From NCBI GenBank assembly GCA_000750105.3, contig JPHH03000017.1:310001-374000 (forward strand): 64,000 nt of DNA. Direction: 5' to 3'. The position numbers and the translations under genes were made by a program. The notes beneath the pieces were generated by a model. It searched no databases. It saw only the letters and a list, made by a program, of their open reading frames with translations, and was not told the origin of the DNA. Source of the DNA: Tolypocladium sp. Sup5 PDA-1. Its lineage: Eukaryota; Ascomycota; Sordariomycetes; Hypocreales; Ophiocordycipitaceae. This document shows positions 22,696 to 32,732 of this stretch, piece by piece; position 1 is the first letter of the stretch, and every line of letters starts with the position of its first letter.

Positions 22696-24449
22696 AGAGC
22701 TTTAATAAACCTAATGAGCAACGCAGTTGACTTGAAGCCCTTGCCGCGAACTTTATGCGTTGTCGCCTTCAAGCTACTCGGCGACAACTGTCTCACGCGC
22801 CAATGCCTTGTGGCGTGGCTCGGGTTTGCCAGCAGGGAGGGTTACTGCAGTGATTGCTACATATCAGCACGCAATCTGCCGACTAATCGTGCAGCTCTCG
22901 AAGCAGGACCCCAAGCATCATCAGCGCATTGCTCCTTTAAACAGCCAACAGCTGCAACATAGCCCAAGAGTGGGCGATGACGAGCCATTCGTACTTTGTA
23001 TCCCTGTAGTATTTGATGCGAGCAGGCGAATGGCACAGGCGAGGCGCGTTGGTGCGACCTCACTGTGCTTCATTGTTACAGTGAAGCGGTAAACAAGGCA
23101 TCTCAAAGGCTCGGATGAACCGTGACGTACAGTATAATATGCCTGTTCCCTCGATTATTACGTATAGCAAACGGCCCCCGGGGCATGAAGCCGACGGCAA
23201 TTATTGGACCACTCAATCCAGACGTTCCTCTTCTCCCCCGCACTGATCGTCGCGCCGCTCCGAGTTAGCTTCCTCCTATTGAACCCTGCCGGCAATTATT
23301 CTAACATATGTATGTCTTCAAGGTATCCGTGGGAAGTGCAACCCTACTGTCCTTACGTTGCACCGATGAATGCGGATATGTGGTGGTCAAGGCCCCGTAT
23401 ATATAGTGCCTGGCGATCAAGTGTCCCCCCATCCCAACTCGTAATTGTCTCGCCGTTTGCCGCGTGTGCCGAGCTTCTCGGTCCAGGATTCTAGGAGGGA
23501 TCGATAACACACGTCGCCAGTGACCCCAGAGGCGCACCAATCAATGCAAATCGTGAGTCTCCGAGCTTTTGTCCGGCGCGGGTCGGGGATGTCTCGTGAG
23601 TGTGATTTGGCATGACGTTGCATAGAGGGTCAGAAGCGAGTGCTGAATCGGCTCTCTAGGACCACAGTACAGATTATAAAGCCCACGTCGATCCTCGACT
23701 CTTCCGAATGAAAGCCTCTTGGTCAGCAAATTGTTCAACAACTATTCATATATGCCCTCGCCAACGGAAGCCCGGGTACGCAGCCACAGGGTCACTGATG
23801 TGTGGATGTCCACGATACGGCTGCTATCCTGGTCTCGAAGGAGGGCTGCAAGAAATAAGGAGAGATGCAAGGTGATTCACGAGTAATGTTGCCATGTGTG
23901 AGTGGCGGTAGTTTCGGCGAATTCCAACAATCGCAACACGAGTACGGAGTAGAAGCACAGATCACCCCCCCCAAAATGCACGCTTCTATACAATGAGCAG
24001 CTTATGCGAGGGATCTTGTGCCTATTCAAGAGGCCCGGAGCGAACGTGAAGCATGCACCCGGGATACAGGGTAGGGCATCTTATCAGATGATCAGATAAC
24101 CCTGGGCCCCCACATCGTGCACCACGGCTGAGTCCCCCCGCGGGAGACCCCTGTTCGTCAACGGCTTTTTGGACCACCAATCTCGGCCTTTTCGGTGAAC
24201 GCGCGTAGGGGCAGCCGGCAATTTCTTCAATGGCATGCTTCCATGGAGCTTCCAGCTCGGTCGCCGGGAGACGCTGTCGACCCGATGCCGCCGAGCTGAG
24301 CAGCCTGACCGCAGCTCATTTATCTGATCGCGTCATCCCTCAAGGTGCTTCAACTCGCCATCACCGAAGTCGCTTTTCCCAAATTCTGCCATCGTCTTCG
24401 CTACTTTCTTTCATCAGGGGCGGCCGGCACGGCTCGAGGTTTTTGCAAC
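22696..24449. other. Intergenic region, no supported gene
   Basis: About 1.75 kb between two plus-strand genes. Short frames are present without domains. A TACGGAGTA nonamer lies at 23943-23951. The region from about 24050 is likely the promoter of the flavoprotein gene. Confidence 0.5.
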
Positions 24450-25918
24450 ATGTTCGACAAGCCAGCCTTGATCGCCAAGTTCATTGGCTACGCCGTCGTC
24501 CTCATCTGGGGAGAGCTCAAATACGCTCTCAGAGCCGTCTCGGTCCGATACCGGGCGCGATGGTTTGGTGCCACCGCCGCATCGGACAGGAGCCGCAACA
24601 TTGTCATCGTCGGCGCTTCGTTCGCCGGGTACCACGTCGCCCGCATCGTCGCCCGCAGCCTGCCGCCGAAGAGCCCGTACCGCGTCGTTGTCGTTGAGCC
24701 CAACAGTCATTTCCACTTCACTTGGGTCTTGCCGCGGTTCTGCGTCGTCAAGGGCCATGAGAACAAGGCGTTCATTCCGTACGGCGGCTACGTTGCGGGC
24801 GCCCCCGACGGCGTGATCCGCTGGGTGAAGGACAGAGTCGCCAGTGTAAGCCCGGCCAGCGTTCAGCTCCAGGGCAGCGACGAGGAGATACCGTACGACT
24901 TTCTCGTCATTGCAACAGGATCCAAAATCAAGGATGGATTGCCGTCCCGAGTCAATGCGACGGATAGAAATGAGGGGATGAAGCGCATGCGGGCCATTCA
25001 GGATGGCATCGAGGCAGCAAAGACAGTCGTGGTTGTGGGAGGCGGCGCGGCCGGGGTCGAGGTCGCCACAGACGCCAAGGACTTGTATCCCGACAAAAGA
25101 ATCGTCTTGGTGCATTCGAGAAGCGCCGTCATGCACCGCTTCGGCAAGATCTTACAAGATGCGGCGCAAAAAGGGCTCGAGAGACTGGGCGTCGAGGTCA
25201 TCCTGGAGGACAGGGTGGTCAACGAGGATGCCGCAGCAGGTATTGTTACCTTGCGATCTGGGAAACAGATTCCGTGCGACTACTATGTAAGTGAATCAGC
25301 TTTCAAGAAGCCGAACGCATCAACGTCCTGGTTACCGTGCTGCTAGCTAACTTGACGGGCGACCCAGGTCAACTGCGCAGGGCAGAAACCAGCCTCCGAC
25401 GTGGTGTCTGGGCTTTCTTTGGCTGCGATATCATCGACGGGGCACGTCAATGTCAAAGAAACTCTGCAGATTGCAGACGACGGCCTTCCAAACGTCTACG
25501 CTTGCGGCGACGTCGCTGAATCAGAGGCGCCGAATCCGAATGCCCGTGTCGCAATGCGTCAGGCAACCATCGTGGCCGAGAACATTCTTCAAGCAGTGAA
25601 AGGTGGCCGACCGACCCATACGTACAATACGTCTTGGGCGGATGGGGTTATAAAACTGACACTTGGCTTGGTACGACCCCTTCACTACTCCAAGTCCCGG
25701 GGGAGACGTACGCAAGCGCAGCTAACAGGTTTTCGTAGGATCGCTCCGTGTCCTACTCCGGCGATGGCGTGTCCGACTTGATGTTCAACAGCAAGGAGAA
25801 AGAGATCACTCTGATGGCGGCCATGACGTGGTCGCGAATGGGGCAGAAGCCGTACGAGGACAACTACGAAGACACTGCCCCGGAGGATGTTGAGGCTGGC
25901 AAGAGTGAGGGGAATTAG
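24450..25918 (+). CDS. AIF/FSP1-like FAD-dependent pyridine-nucleotide oxidoreductase
   Basis: Exons 24450-25286, 25368-25670 and 25739-25918 give 439 residues. After an N-terminal hydrophobic stretch (LIAKFIGYAVVLIWG) comes an FAD-binding Rossmann motif, NIVIVGASFAGYHVA. YDFLVIATGS marks the second FAD contact. VVVVGGGAAGVEVATD is the NAD(P)H-binding GxGxxG motif. LPNVYACGDVAE is the C-terminal FAD ribityl contact. The layout is that of apoptosis-inducing-factor-like / type II NADH dehydrogenase-like proteins, probably membrane-attached. There is no redox-active CxxxxC pair, so it is not a disulfide reductase. An upstream in-frame ATG at 24345 would add 35 residues; I prefer 24450 because the N-terminal helix then begins directly. 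Confidence 0.88.
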
Positions 25919-26002
25919 AGGAGACCGGGGATGGCTTGGGGGTTGTGACTAAAGAAGTTATTTGGCCCGGGAGGCTGTAATGTTGCTTGACTGATGCGGG
26001 CT

Positions 26003-26881
26003 CTAATTGAATCGCGCAACCCAGACGTCCATTGTCCTCGCCTTCTTCCCATCCAAGGCTGCCAGAGCCCCGATGACTGCATCCCGGGAAGATTTGAGCA
26101 TGGCCTTCACCGTCGAATCTCGTATATGCCCGTCGACTTCCTCCAAATAGGCCTTGCTCTTGACGGTAGAGGTCTCCCAGTAACCGTCCAACAGGCCCTC
26201 GTTGGGCACGACAACGCACTCGCTGTCAAGAACCCAGCCGCTGGCCTGCGCGGCATCTTTGATGCTGCTGGGGCTGAGCAGGCATCTGATGTTATCCTCG
26301 CTCGCCTTGTTGTGCGCAACGAGCGAAGCCCTGGTGATCGAGGCGAGGACATGCGGCACAGCGGCCTTCTCAGTCGCCGTGAGCGCATACTCAGCAACCA
26401 GAAGCGTGTCGGCCCGGCCCTTGAGCGCCGAGAGAATCGCCGCGAGCGTCTCCGGCGAGGCAAAGTACCAGATGCAGTGCGCCATGACAACAAAGTCCCA
26501 CTTCGTGTCCTCGTCGCGCGCCAGGAACTCGGTCGGCTCCGCATTATGCCAGGCAATGCGGCCTCCAACGGGGCCGGCCGAGACATGGGCCTGCGCCTGG
26601 GCCAGGGTCCACGGCGCGCCGTAGTCCGGGCGCCCGGGGTCCACGGCGTCGACGTGGCCCTCCGGACCGACGGCCTCGGCGAGGACGGTGGTGCATGTCC
26701 CCTGCCCGCAGCCAATCTCCAGAACGCGGCTGCCGGGAGGGATGCGCCAGAAGTTTATGAGCTGGATGCGGTGCTGTGACTGGCCGACTTCGATGGCGAG
26801 GTGCTCCGGAGTCGAGATGATGGAGTATTTGGCGGTCTTGGTCGCAGCCGAAGCTGGAAGGGGCTCGAATGCGGGTGCCAT
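26003..26881 (-). CDS. SAM-dependent class I methyltransferase
   Basis: Single exon, 292 residues. Motif I is SRVLEIGCGQGTCTTVLAEA (about residues 51-70), followed by an acidic loop (HVDAVDPGRPDYG), and WDFVVMAHCIWYFASPE as motif IV to post-IV. This is a UbiE/Methyltransf-type small-molecule methyltransferase fold with no membrane segment and no targeting signal. The substrate cannot be predicted. It is convergent with the AIF-like gene, with only 84 bases between stops. Confidence 0.88.
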   Translation of the reverse strand: MAPAFEPLPASAATKTAKYSIISTPEHLAIEVGQSQHRIQLINFWRIPPGSRVLEIGCGQGTCTTVLAEAVGPEGHVDAVDPGRPDYGAPWTLAQAQAHVSAGPVGGRIAWHNAEPTEFLARDEDTKWDFVVMAHCIWYFASPETLAAILSALKGRADTLLVAEYALTATEKAAVPHVLASITRASLVAHNKASEDNIRCLLSPSSIKDAAQASGWVLDSECVVVPNEGLLDGYWETSTVKSKAYLEEVDGHIRDSTVKAMLKSSRDAVIGALAALDGKKARTMDVWVARFN

Positions 26882-27698
26882 TGTTGCTGCTGTGATGGAA
26901 TGGCTTCATTCAATGCCTCCGATCAGGCATGCCATGTCTGATATATCTGTCCTTTCCTCCTCTCAATGTCAGGAAGCTCTACGAAGCTTCAACACGAGGT
27001 GACTCATTGAAGTGAGTGAGATTCATCACTCATCGAATCGCTGACGGTGGAGCCCCTGGCACCCGCAACCAAGGGCAGCTTGCAATTGAACACTGGCCGT
27101 TGGGTATTGGACACGCTAGTTCTAGGGCTCTAGGCTCATGCTGTACGAAGTCAGCCAGTTCGCAGAGGTCGGATTTTGACTCACAGTCTCACAGATGACT
27201 GGACGCGCGCCGCTAGAGAGGTCTGCATGTTCGCCAGGCCCATTGAGGAAGGTTCTCGGCTTCTTTTACCGAGATTGATCAATTTGACAGTCGTCTCTCC
27301 GTCATTTTGCACCCGAATGGCAATCTTACGGAGCCCCCAGTTGATGCCGGCATCAATTTGGAAGCAACACCAATCAACATTCGCCCAAAGTGTTCAACAT
27401 GAAGGCAGTCGTGGGATCCATCGCTTCAGCGGGCAGTGCAGCATGTATCTCGGAGGCACAGCCCCAAGGCCTCCAACCCCCTCGCGGGCCGCACTGGGCA
27501 CGCGATTCGCAATGGACAGATATGCCGTTTCAACGGTGCCGAAGAACCCTGTAGACAGCTTCAATCGCGAGAAGATATACAACGAACTCGCCCTGTGAAC
27601 GTTTGGTGCAAAGTCGAGCCTCTATCCAACACTTGCATCAGACGCATGTCACCAGCTCCCAGTACGAAGTACCATAAAGTCTACGACTCGAGACAGCC
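26882..27698. other. Divergent intergenic region
   Basis: About 820 bases between the methyltransferase and the GNAT gene, holding both promoters. Several short plus-strand frames overlap it but have no supported product. Confidence 0.5.
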
Positions 27699-28531
27699 AT
27701 GCCATTCACTTGCGAGGCAGCCCGTTTTGAAGACGGCCCGGCCCTCGCCAACGCCTACATCAGCGCCTTCTACGGCGACCCGTTCCACGATACCCTCATC
27801 CAAGATGTCCCGCTCGACCGGCAGGTTGCCGGTGTCATCAAGCGCTTCCCGCGCAACTTTGTCAAGCCAACCAACCACTATCGCAAGGCAGTTGACACCG
27901 ACACCGGCGCAGTTGTGAGCTATGCGAAATGGGGGTTGGCAAACACAGACGAGAACATCATGTTTCCTCAGGACCGTGGTACGAAACCTACCGGCCAAGC
28001 CCTCTCTCCGTTTTGAGTCTCTAGTTGTGTATTCGGCAACCGTCAACTGGGCAGCAAATATTAACAGTCTGTTGTTAGTTGTCCCTGACGAGTTTCAACA
28101 TGCCACCGAGGCCCCCTATTCCGACCCCGAAGGCATCAACGACCCGTTTGCCGAATGGTTCACGGAACAGGCCCAGTCCGCCCGCGAGGAGGCACTGGGA
28201 GACAGACCTATGCTTCGTGAGTCTCGTCCCGTACAAACGCCGCGAACCTCGCTCACCTTGTGATCTCCTGTACCCAGACCTCATGATGCTGGGCACAGTC
28301 CCCTCCGCCCAGGGCCAGGGAGCGGGCGCGCTTCAGGTGAAATGGGGCGTCGAGTTTGCCGACAAGCACGGCCTTCCTTGCTGGACGGAGGCATCGCCGC
28401 ATTCTGTGAAGATTCTGCAGAGGTTCGGATTTAAGCCCACGGGAGAAATAATCTGCCAGATTGATGAAAAGTGTGGAGGCGGCACATATGTATACACGTG
28501 CTTGCTGAGGGAGCCTCAGCGATTGAACTGA
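27699..28531 (+). CDS. GNAT-family N-acetyltransferase
   Basis: Exons 27699-27978, 28079-28216 and 28278-28531 give 223 residues. The N-terminal half has CEAARFEDGPALANAYISAF, typical of the first helix of fungal GNATs. The third exon carries LMMLGTVPSAQGQGAGALQV: beta-4 followed by the acetyl-CoA pyrophosphate loop QGQGAG. PCWTEASPHSVKILQRFGF is the conserved beta-5/alpha-4 segment. It should transfer acetyl groups to an amine on a small molecule or protein; the substrate is unknown. The second intron splits the region immediately before beta-4. All exon phases agree. Confidence 0.88.
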
Positions 28532-29528
28532 GCTCAAGCCAGCAAACTCGCACATAATTTGCAATAATTAATATTTGTTCATGGACCTTAAGTTTGGCTG
28601 TCTGGGCCGGAACCTGCTTTATCTTAAACGTAGTTTGAAGTTTGGGGTTGTCCTTGGCCTGGGTATGCAGGCCGCGCCACAAAGATGGAGGGGAACTGGT
28701 CCCCCGGCAGATGTCGCATTACCTCAAGGTCTTTCTCTTCGAGGAGCTCCCAGTCTTCAACAAGATCGTTCTTTCCACGGTCCTAATCTTCTTCCTGAGG
28801 CTCGACAGTTTTGTCGAGACACCACCCGCGGACAACTGTGAACGGGGCGTTTATATAGTCTCGCTGACAGGACGCGAAGTAAGCCGGCGCATCCGCATGG
28901 GTCGAAAACTCGTCGAGAGTCCTGGGATGCGGTTAGGCGCGTCGCTTTAAACAACGGTTATTGCTTTTTGCCTACTTTTGGGGGAACTTGGGGCCCTCTT
29001 GTAGCTGGGCATTGGATGCACCACTGTAATGCGGACTCTCGGTGCTCATGATGAAGTGTCTTTGTCTTCCCGGCATCTCCCGAATTCTTTGTTGACTTGG
29101 CCTGTTTCTTTTCATCATTGTTGGAATTTGACGTCTTCGTTTTGTTCAACGCTTTCCACGCCTTTGTCAAGAGTAGATTTGTTCCTCCGTCTTGGCCATT
29201 TTGCGTCCGGAGACTCGTGCACCGTCTCATGCTCCTCATCTGCAGCTGTCGCTTGCTCCACATCATCCGTTTGCCCGATTTGGGGTCGGAGCCTGCCATG
29301 ATTGGTTGCTCCGTGGATTCGTGTGCGACAGGACGGTTGATGCCATGGAGAATTCGCTTCTTGCTTGTGCGAACTAAAGAGAATGCCTTATTTGTTGTTC
29401 GCATCGAGCAAGCCCACGGCTACCTGTATGTGCGGTGATGCCTCACGCCTCAGCACAAGCCGATCGAAGTCATGATGGCATGACATGATCAGCAACACCA
29501 ATTACCGTTCAAGATGCATGAAGCTCCC
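28532..29528. other. Intergenic region with weak open frames
   Basis: About 1 kb between two convergent genes. A minus-strand frame at 28958-29299 would encode a 113-residue Lys/Ser/Thr-rich basic protein, and a plus-strand frame near 28700-28948 has a hydrophobic stretch. Neither has domains or splice support, so I do not call them genes. Confidence 0.4.
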
Positions 29529-31535
29529 TCATATCGGCGTCTCGGGGCCGTTCCTCACAACGCCGAATCCCCCAATGTCATGCTCCAGAAGCCGCAGAGC
29601 ATCCCTGGCAAACGGCGCAGCAGACCCGCGCACGCGAAGCGCCCATCGAAGCTCGTCGACTCGCGCAGCACACCATGCCATCTCATCTGTCGTTTCCGCT
29701 GTTGCCCAGAGAAGAGCAGCTAGCGACCCAATGTGAGCTGCCTGGTGCGCTGCCGCCCGTCCCCAGAACGCAGCCGTGTGCTCTGGTTCCAGTGATGCCA
29801 GAAGCTCCGTCGCAGACTGCACCTTGCCTTGGGCAGCCGAGCGGACAGCACTGCGGAGTGCCTCAGTGGTATGTGGCGTAAGGGCCCGAACAAGCGCTCG
29901 ATGGATGGTAATCTCCATCGAGGCATAGGCCAGGTGCAGAGAGCCATTGGCACAGAGCTTGCCTCGCTGCTTACTCTGAAGCTGTAGGGTGTCGGGCAAT
30001 CGAGCATACCATTCTCGTAAACTAATGACCAAAGGTTGGGCCAACTCCATTGCGCCAGTCACCCCCGTGCGATCCAGAGTGCCACCCATCCGAGTCGCCT
30101 TTGCGCTGTAAAAGGTAGGCAAGATACCCGTCAACAGCTGGGCTAGCTCGATGTGACGGACAAATATTTCCCATCCATTTCGCGCATCCAGGTCCACGCC
30201 TGCACTGGGGCCTTCGGAGGACACAAGTTCGGGAAAGTCGGCATCCGAGCAGGGCTTCACGTCCCAGTCCTCTTCGTGAATCAAGAAAGGTCGGCCGTGG
30301 ACAAACGCTCCCCAGCGGTCCTGCATGTACAAGGCCCATGCAAGCCTCCTTCGCAGACCCATCTCCCAGGTCGGTATTGACCACGAGCTGCAGTCGAGCT
30401 GCAGTCCGAGATCCTGTGCCACCGCGACCATCTGCGCCGCGAAAGTGCGACTCAAAGTGGCATGGCTACCAGACTCTGCATGGCGCCGGTGCCGCTGCAG
30501 TAGTAATAGGCCAGCCTCGATGGTGCTGAGCTTCGGTCGGCGCATGTCCTGGCTCATGGTCCGCTCGGCCAGGTTCTCGAGTGCCGCTGCATCGGGGATG
30601 GACTCGCTTTCGCGACCGGCGAGGACGCTATCGTAGATCTGCCAATCGAGCGCCACGAGGTAGACTGCGGCCAACAACGACGGCGCAAAGTGGCGATGCG
30701 AGATACGATGCTTGCTGATGAAGACATCCTTGTGTAGGATTGGGAAGCTGGGGTGGACGATTCGAAAGTAAAGATCAACCAGTGTCCGTCCAAGGGGGTG
30801 CACGGCTTCCTCGATGGCATCCAGGTCAGCGATCCGCTGGGACTCCGAGGCCACGGTCTCATCAGGGCGAACAATGAATATCGTTTGGTCGTCCAAGCGG
30901 CGTGCCAGCTCTGACGGGATTGAAGCAAGGCCGTCAGAGGCTGGAGGTGGACGCGGACGATGGAGATCCAGCAGGATTGGATCGCGGTAGTCTGTCGGTC
31001 CAACGTATTCGGCGTGAGTCGCCAGGTCCAGCCCCAGGGTATCGTTGAGAATTGCTGGCGGAGAGGCCCGTAGGTCCTGCTCACCGGTGACTGAATCGAA
31101 ATGCTGCCATGTGTTGGATGGGGAACATGAATGCCGAGGGTCGGCTTCATCAGGCGAGCCCGCTCCGTGCTCGTCTTGTCGTGGTGATGCTCGCGGTGAC
31201 CGAGCTCCGTTGCCCCCTTTTCCTGGATGCTCGGCGCCGTCTTTGTGGTCACTCGAGGCCAGAGAGCGATACGGGCCGTCCACTGAGCCTCGCCGGTTTG
31301 AGGCCTTGTCGCGATCTTGAATCTGCTGGCGACGCTGGCGAGGTAGGGGACCGCGTAGGAATGTGCAGCGCTGGCCGTGGAACGCGCAGAGGACGCACTG
31401 GCTCTGGTTGCCCTCCTTGACACAGCGCGTCTTACGCAGACGACAGGTATCACACGGCCGCGACCGAGGCGGGTGAGCTACCTTTGTTGTCGCCGTGGCC
31501 GATCGGCTGTCTCCGACGTCACTTGCCCCAGACAT
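29529..31535 (-). CDS. Zn2Cys6 transcription factor with fungal-specific domain, likely local nitrogen regulator
   Basis: Single exon, 668 residues. The zinc cluster has cysteines at 28, 31, 38, 47, 50 and 57 (CDTCRLRKTRC, then CVLC, then C), followed by a basic linker. The middle homology region covers about 240-560, with GRTLVDLYFRIVHPSFPILH, MGLRRRLAWALYMQDRWGAF and a downstream helical part. The stretch from 60 to 150 is charged and disordered. It is transcribed away from urea amidolyase across a shared 1.2 kb promoter rich in GATA sites; the position suggests that it controls that gene, but this is inference. The cluster sequence and linker resemble fungal regulators of the TamA/Dal81-like type only in general. 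Confidence 0.9.
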   Translation of the reverse strand: MSGASDVGDSRSATATTKVAHPPRSRPCDTCRLRKTRCVKEGNQSQCVLCAFHGQRCTFLRGPLPRQRRQQIQDRDKASNRRGSVDGPYRSLASSDHKDGAEHPGKGGNGARSPRASPRQDEHGAGSPDEADPRHSCSPSNTWQHFDSVTGEQDLRASPPAILNDTLGLDLATHAEYVGPTDYRDPILLDLHRPRPPPASDGLASIPSELARRLDDQTIFIVRPDETVASESQRIADLDAIEEAVHPLGRTLVDLYFRIVHPSFPILHKDVFISKHRISHRHFAPSLLAAVYLVALDWQIYDSVLAGRESESIPDAAALENLAERTMSQDMRRPKLSTIEAGLLLLQRHRRHAESGSHATLSRTFAAQMVAVAQDLGLQLDCSSWSIPTWEMGLRRRLAWALYMQDRWGAFVHGRPFLIHEEDWDVKPCSDADFPELVSSEGPSAGVDLDARNGWEIFVRHIELAQLLTGILPTFYSAKATRMGGTLDRTGVTGAMELAQPLVISLREWYARLPDTLQLQSKQRGKLCANGSLHLAYASMEITIHRALVRALTPHTTEALRSAVRSAAQGKVQSATELLASLEPEHTAAFWGRAAAHQAAHIGSLAALLWATAETTDEMAWCAARVDELRWALRVRGSAAPFARDALRLLEHDIGGFGVVRNGPETPI

Positions 31536-32732
31536 CAGATGGGCTTGGTCGCCAGCACCGGGATAGACCGTGGCCCACGCGATCTCACGTGTCCGTCTGG
31601 GCTGGTGCTTGAGCGCGATATCTCAGCCGTGGACGCGTCCCACTCTTGCTTGCTGCGAGCACAGAGGCAAGGTTAGACAGATGCGAGAGGAGAGAATTGC
31701 AGCGTGACGTTGCTTATCGCTGATGCCGGCTCCGATATGGGAAGACCCGTCCGTCTGGTTCCGTCCTCTGCGATAAGCCACGCCATGAACCTTGGGCTGT
31801 TGGCCCCACGGCGAGTCCCGTAGCCAACCCGTACTCGTATGTCCTTGATCGTCATCTGCGAGTGGGCATTCATATTCACCGTGGGCGCGATATAATTTGT
31901 CGTGCGCGGGCTCGTGCCTTCCGAACCGCTCGGCCCGGCATGATCAAGGCTCGGCTCGTGACAGCACGCGTCCTGTCTCCAGGTCTCTGGGCCTAGGGCA
32001 TTGGATACCGTGGAGCAAGCGCTTGATGGGCTTCATGGTGATGAGCCGCTCCGTCGTTATCTGATAGCGAGGTTGTTGTGTCAGGCATTGCAGAGGTCAA
32101 GTGCGATAAACTCGGCCCCAATGCAATTGGCCGACACCCATCCAGGGACCGAGGCCCACTGTCTTATCTTGTCCGCCAAACTTGCCGTCGGCGTCGCCGC
32201 TGATTGGCCTCTTGCCCGTCGTCGACCTCCTGAAATCGTGGAGTCCCATCGTGGGGTTTGAGACTGAACCCCATCCGCCGGTTCTGGGCCGTGGAGGGTC
32301 ATACGACGAGCCCCGGGCCAGATGGATGGCTGGAGACGGACAGCCGGCTCTCAATGGGTGGTTGGCTCAGTCGCCCGTCAACACTCCCTTGGCCAGGCCT
32401 CCAGAGCGCTGTGCGCCGTGTCCGCCGGCGGCCGCGCCGAGATGTCTAATTGCCATTGGAAAGAGCCGTGGCAACAAAGGCATCAGTGCAATACAAAATG
32501 CTTGCCATTCGCATCGCCATGGGCGGCGTATCGAGAGCCATAATCGTACACCAAATCAACATACCTCAAGTCGGAACCGCATCCATCACCTTGGCACAAG
32601 GATCGACGACATATCGCACCAAAGGATAACAGCAACCGGCGACGTTTGACGCGGCTGGAACATCGCCATACTCAATATTGAAAGCCTGGCCTTGAGCAGG
32701 CCACGCTCATCGGAGCCCGCACACGCACGACC
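31536..32732. promoter_or_regulatory. Divergent promoter with six GATA-factor (AreA/NIT2-type) sites
   Basis: The region between the Zn2Cys6 gene and urea amidolyase holds six matches to HGATAR: 31714-31719 (minus), 31771-31776 (plus), 32057-32062 (minus), 32062-32067 (plus, sharing one base with the previous one), 32104-32109 (plus) and 32164-32169 (minus). AreA/NIT2-family GATA factors activate nitrogen-catabolic genes on such sites when preferred nitrogen is absent. The pattern fits nitrogen-repressible control of both flanking genes. No other gene is supported in this stretch. Confidence 0.65.

Noticed and set aside
24414..25136. 240-codon minus-strand frame
   Set aside because: Exactly antisense to the AIF-like flavoprotein, whose motifs are unambiguous on the plus strand.
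28958..29404. Lys/Ser/Thr-rich minus-strand frame
   Set aside because: Low-complexity, no homology recognised and overlaps other weak frames on the plus strand.
30554..31453. 299-codon minus-strand frame
   Set aside because: A shifted frame of the second Zn2Cys6 gene; the true frame has the zinc cluster and regulatory domain.
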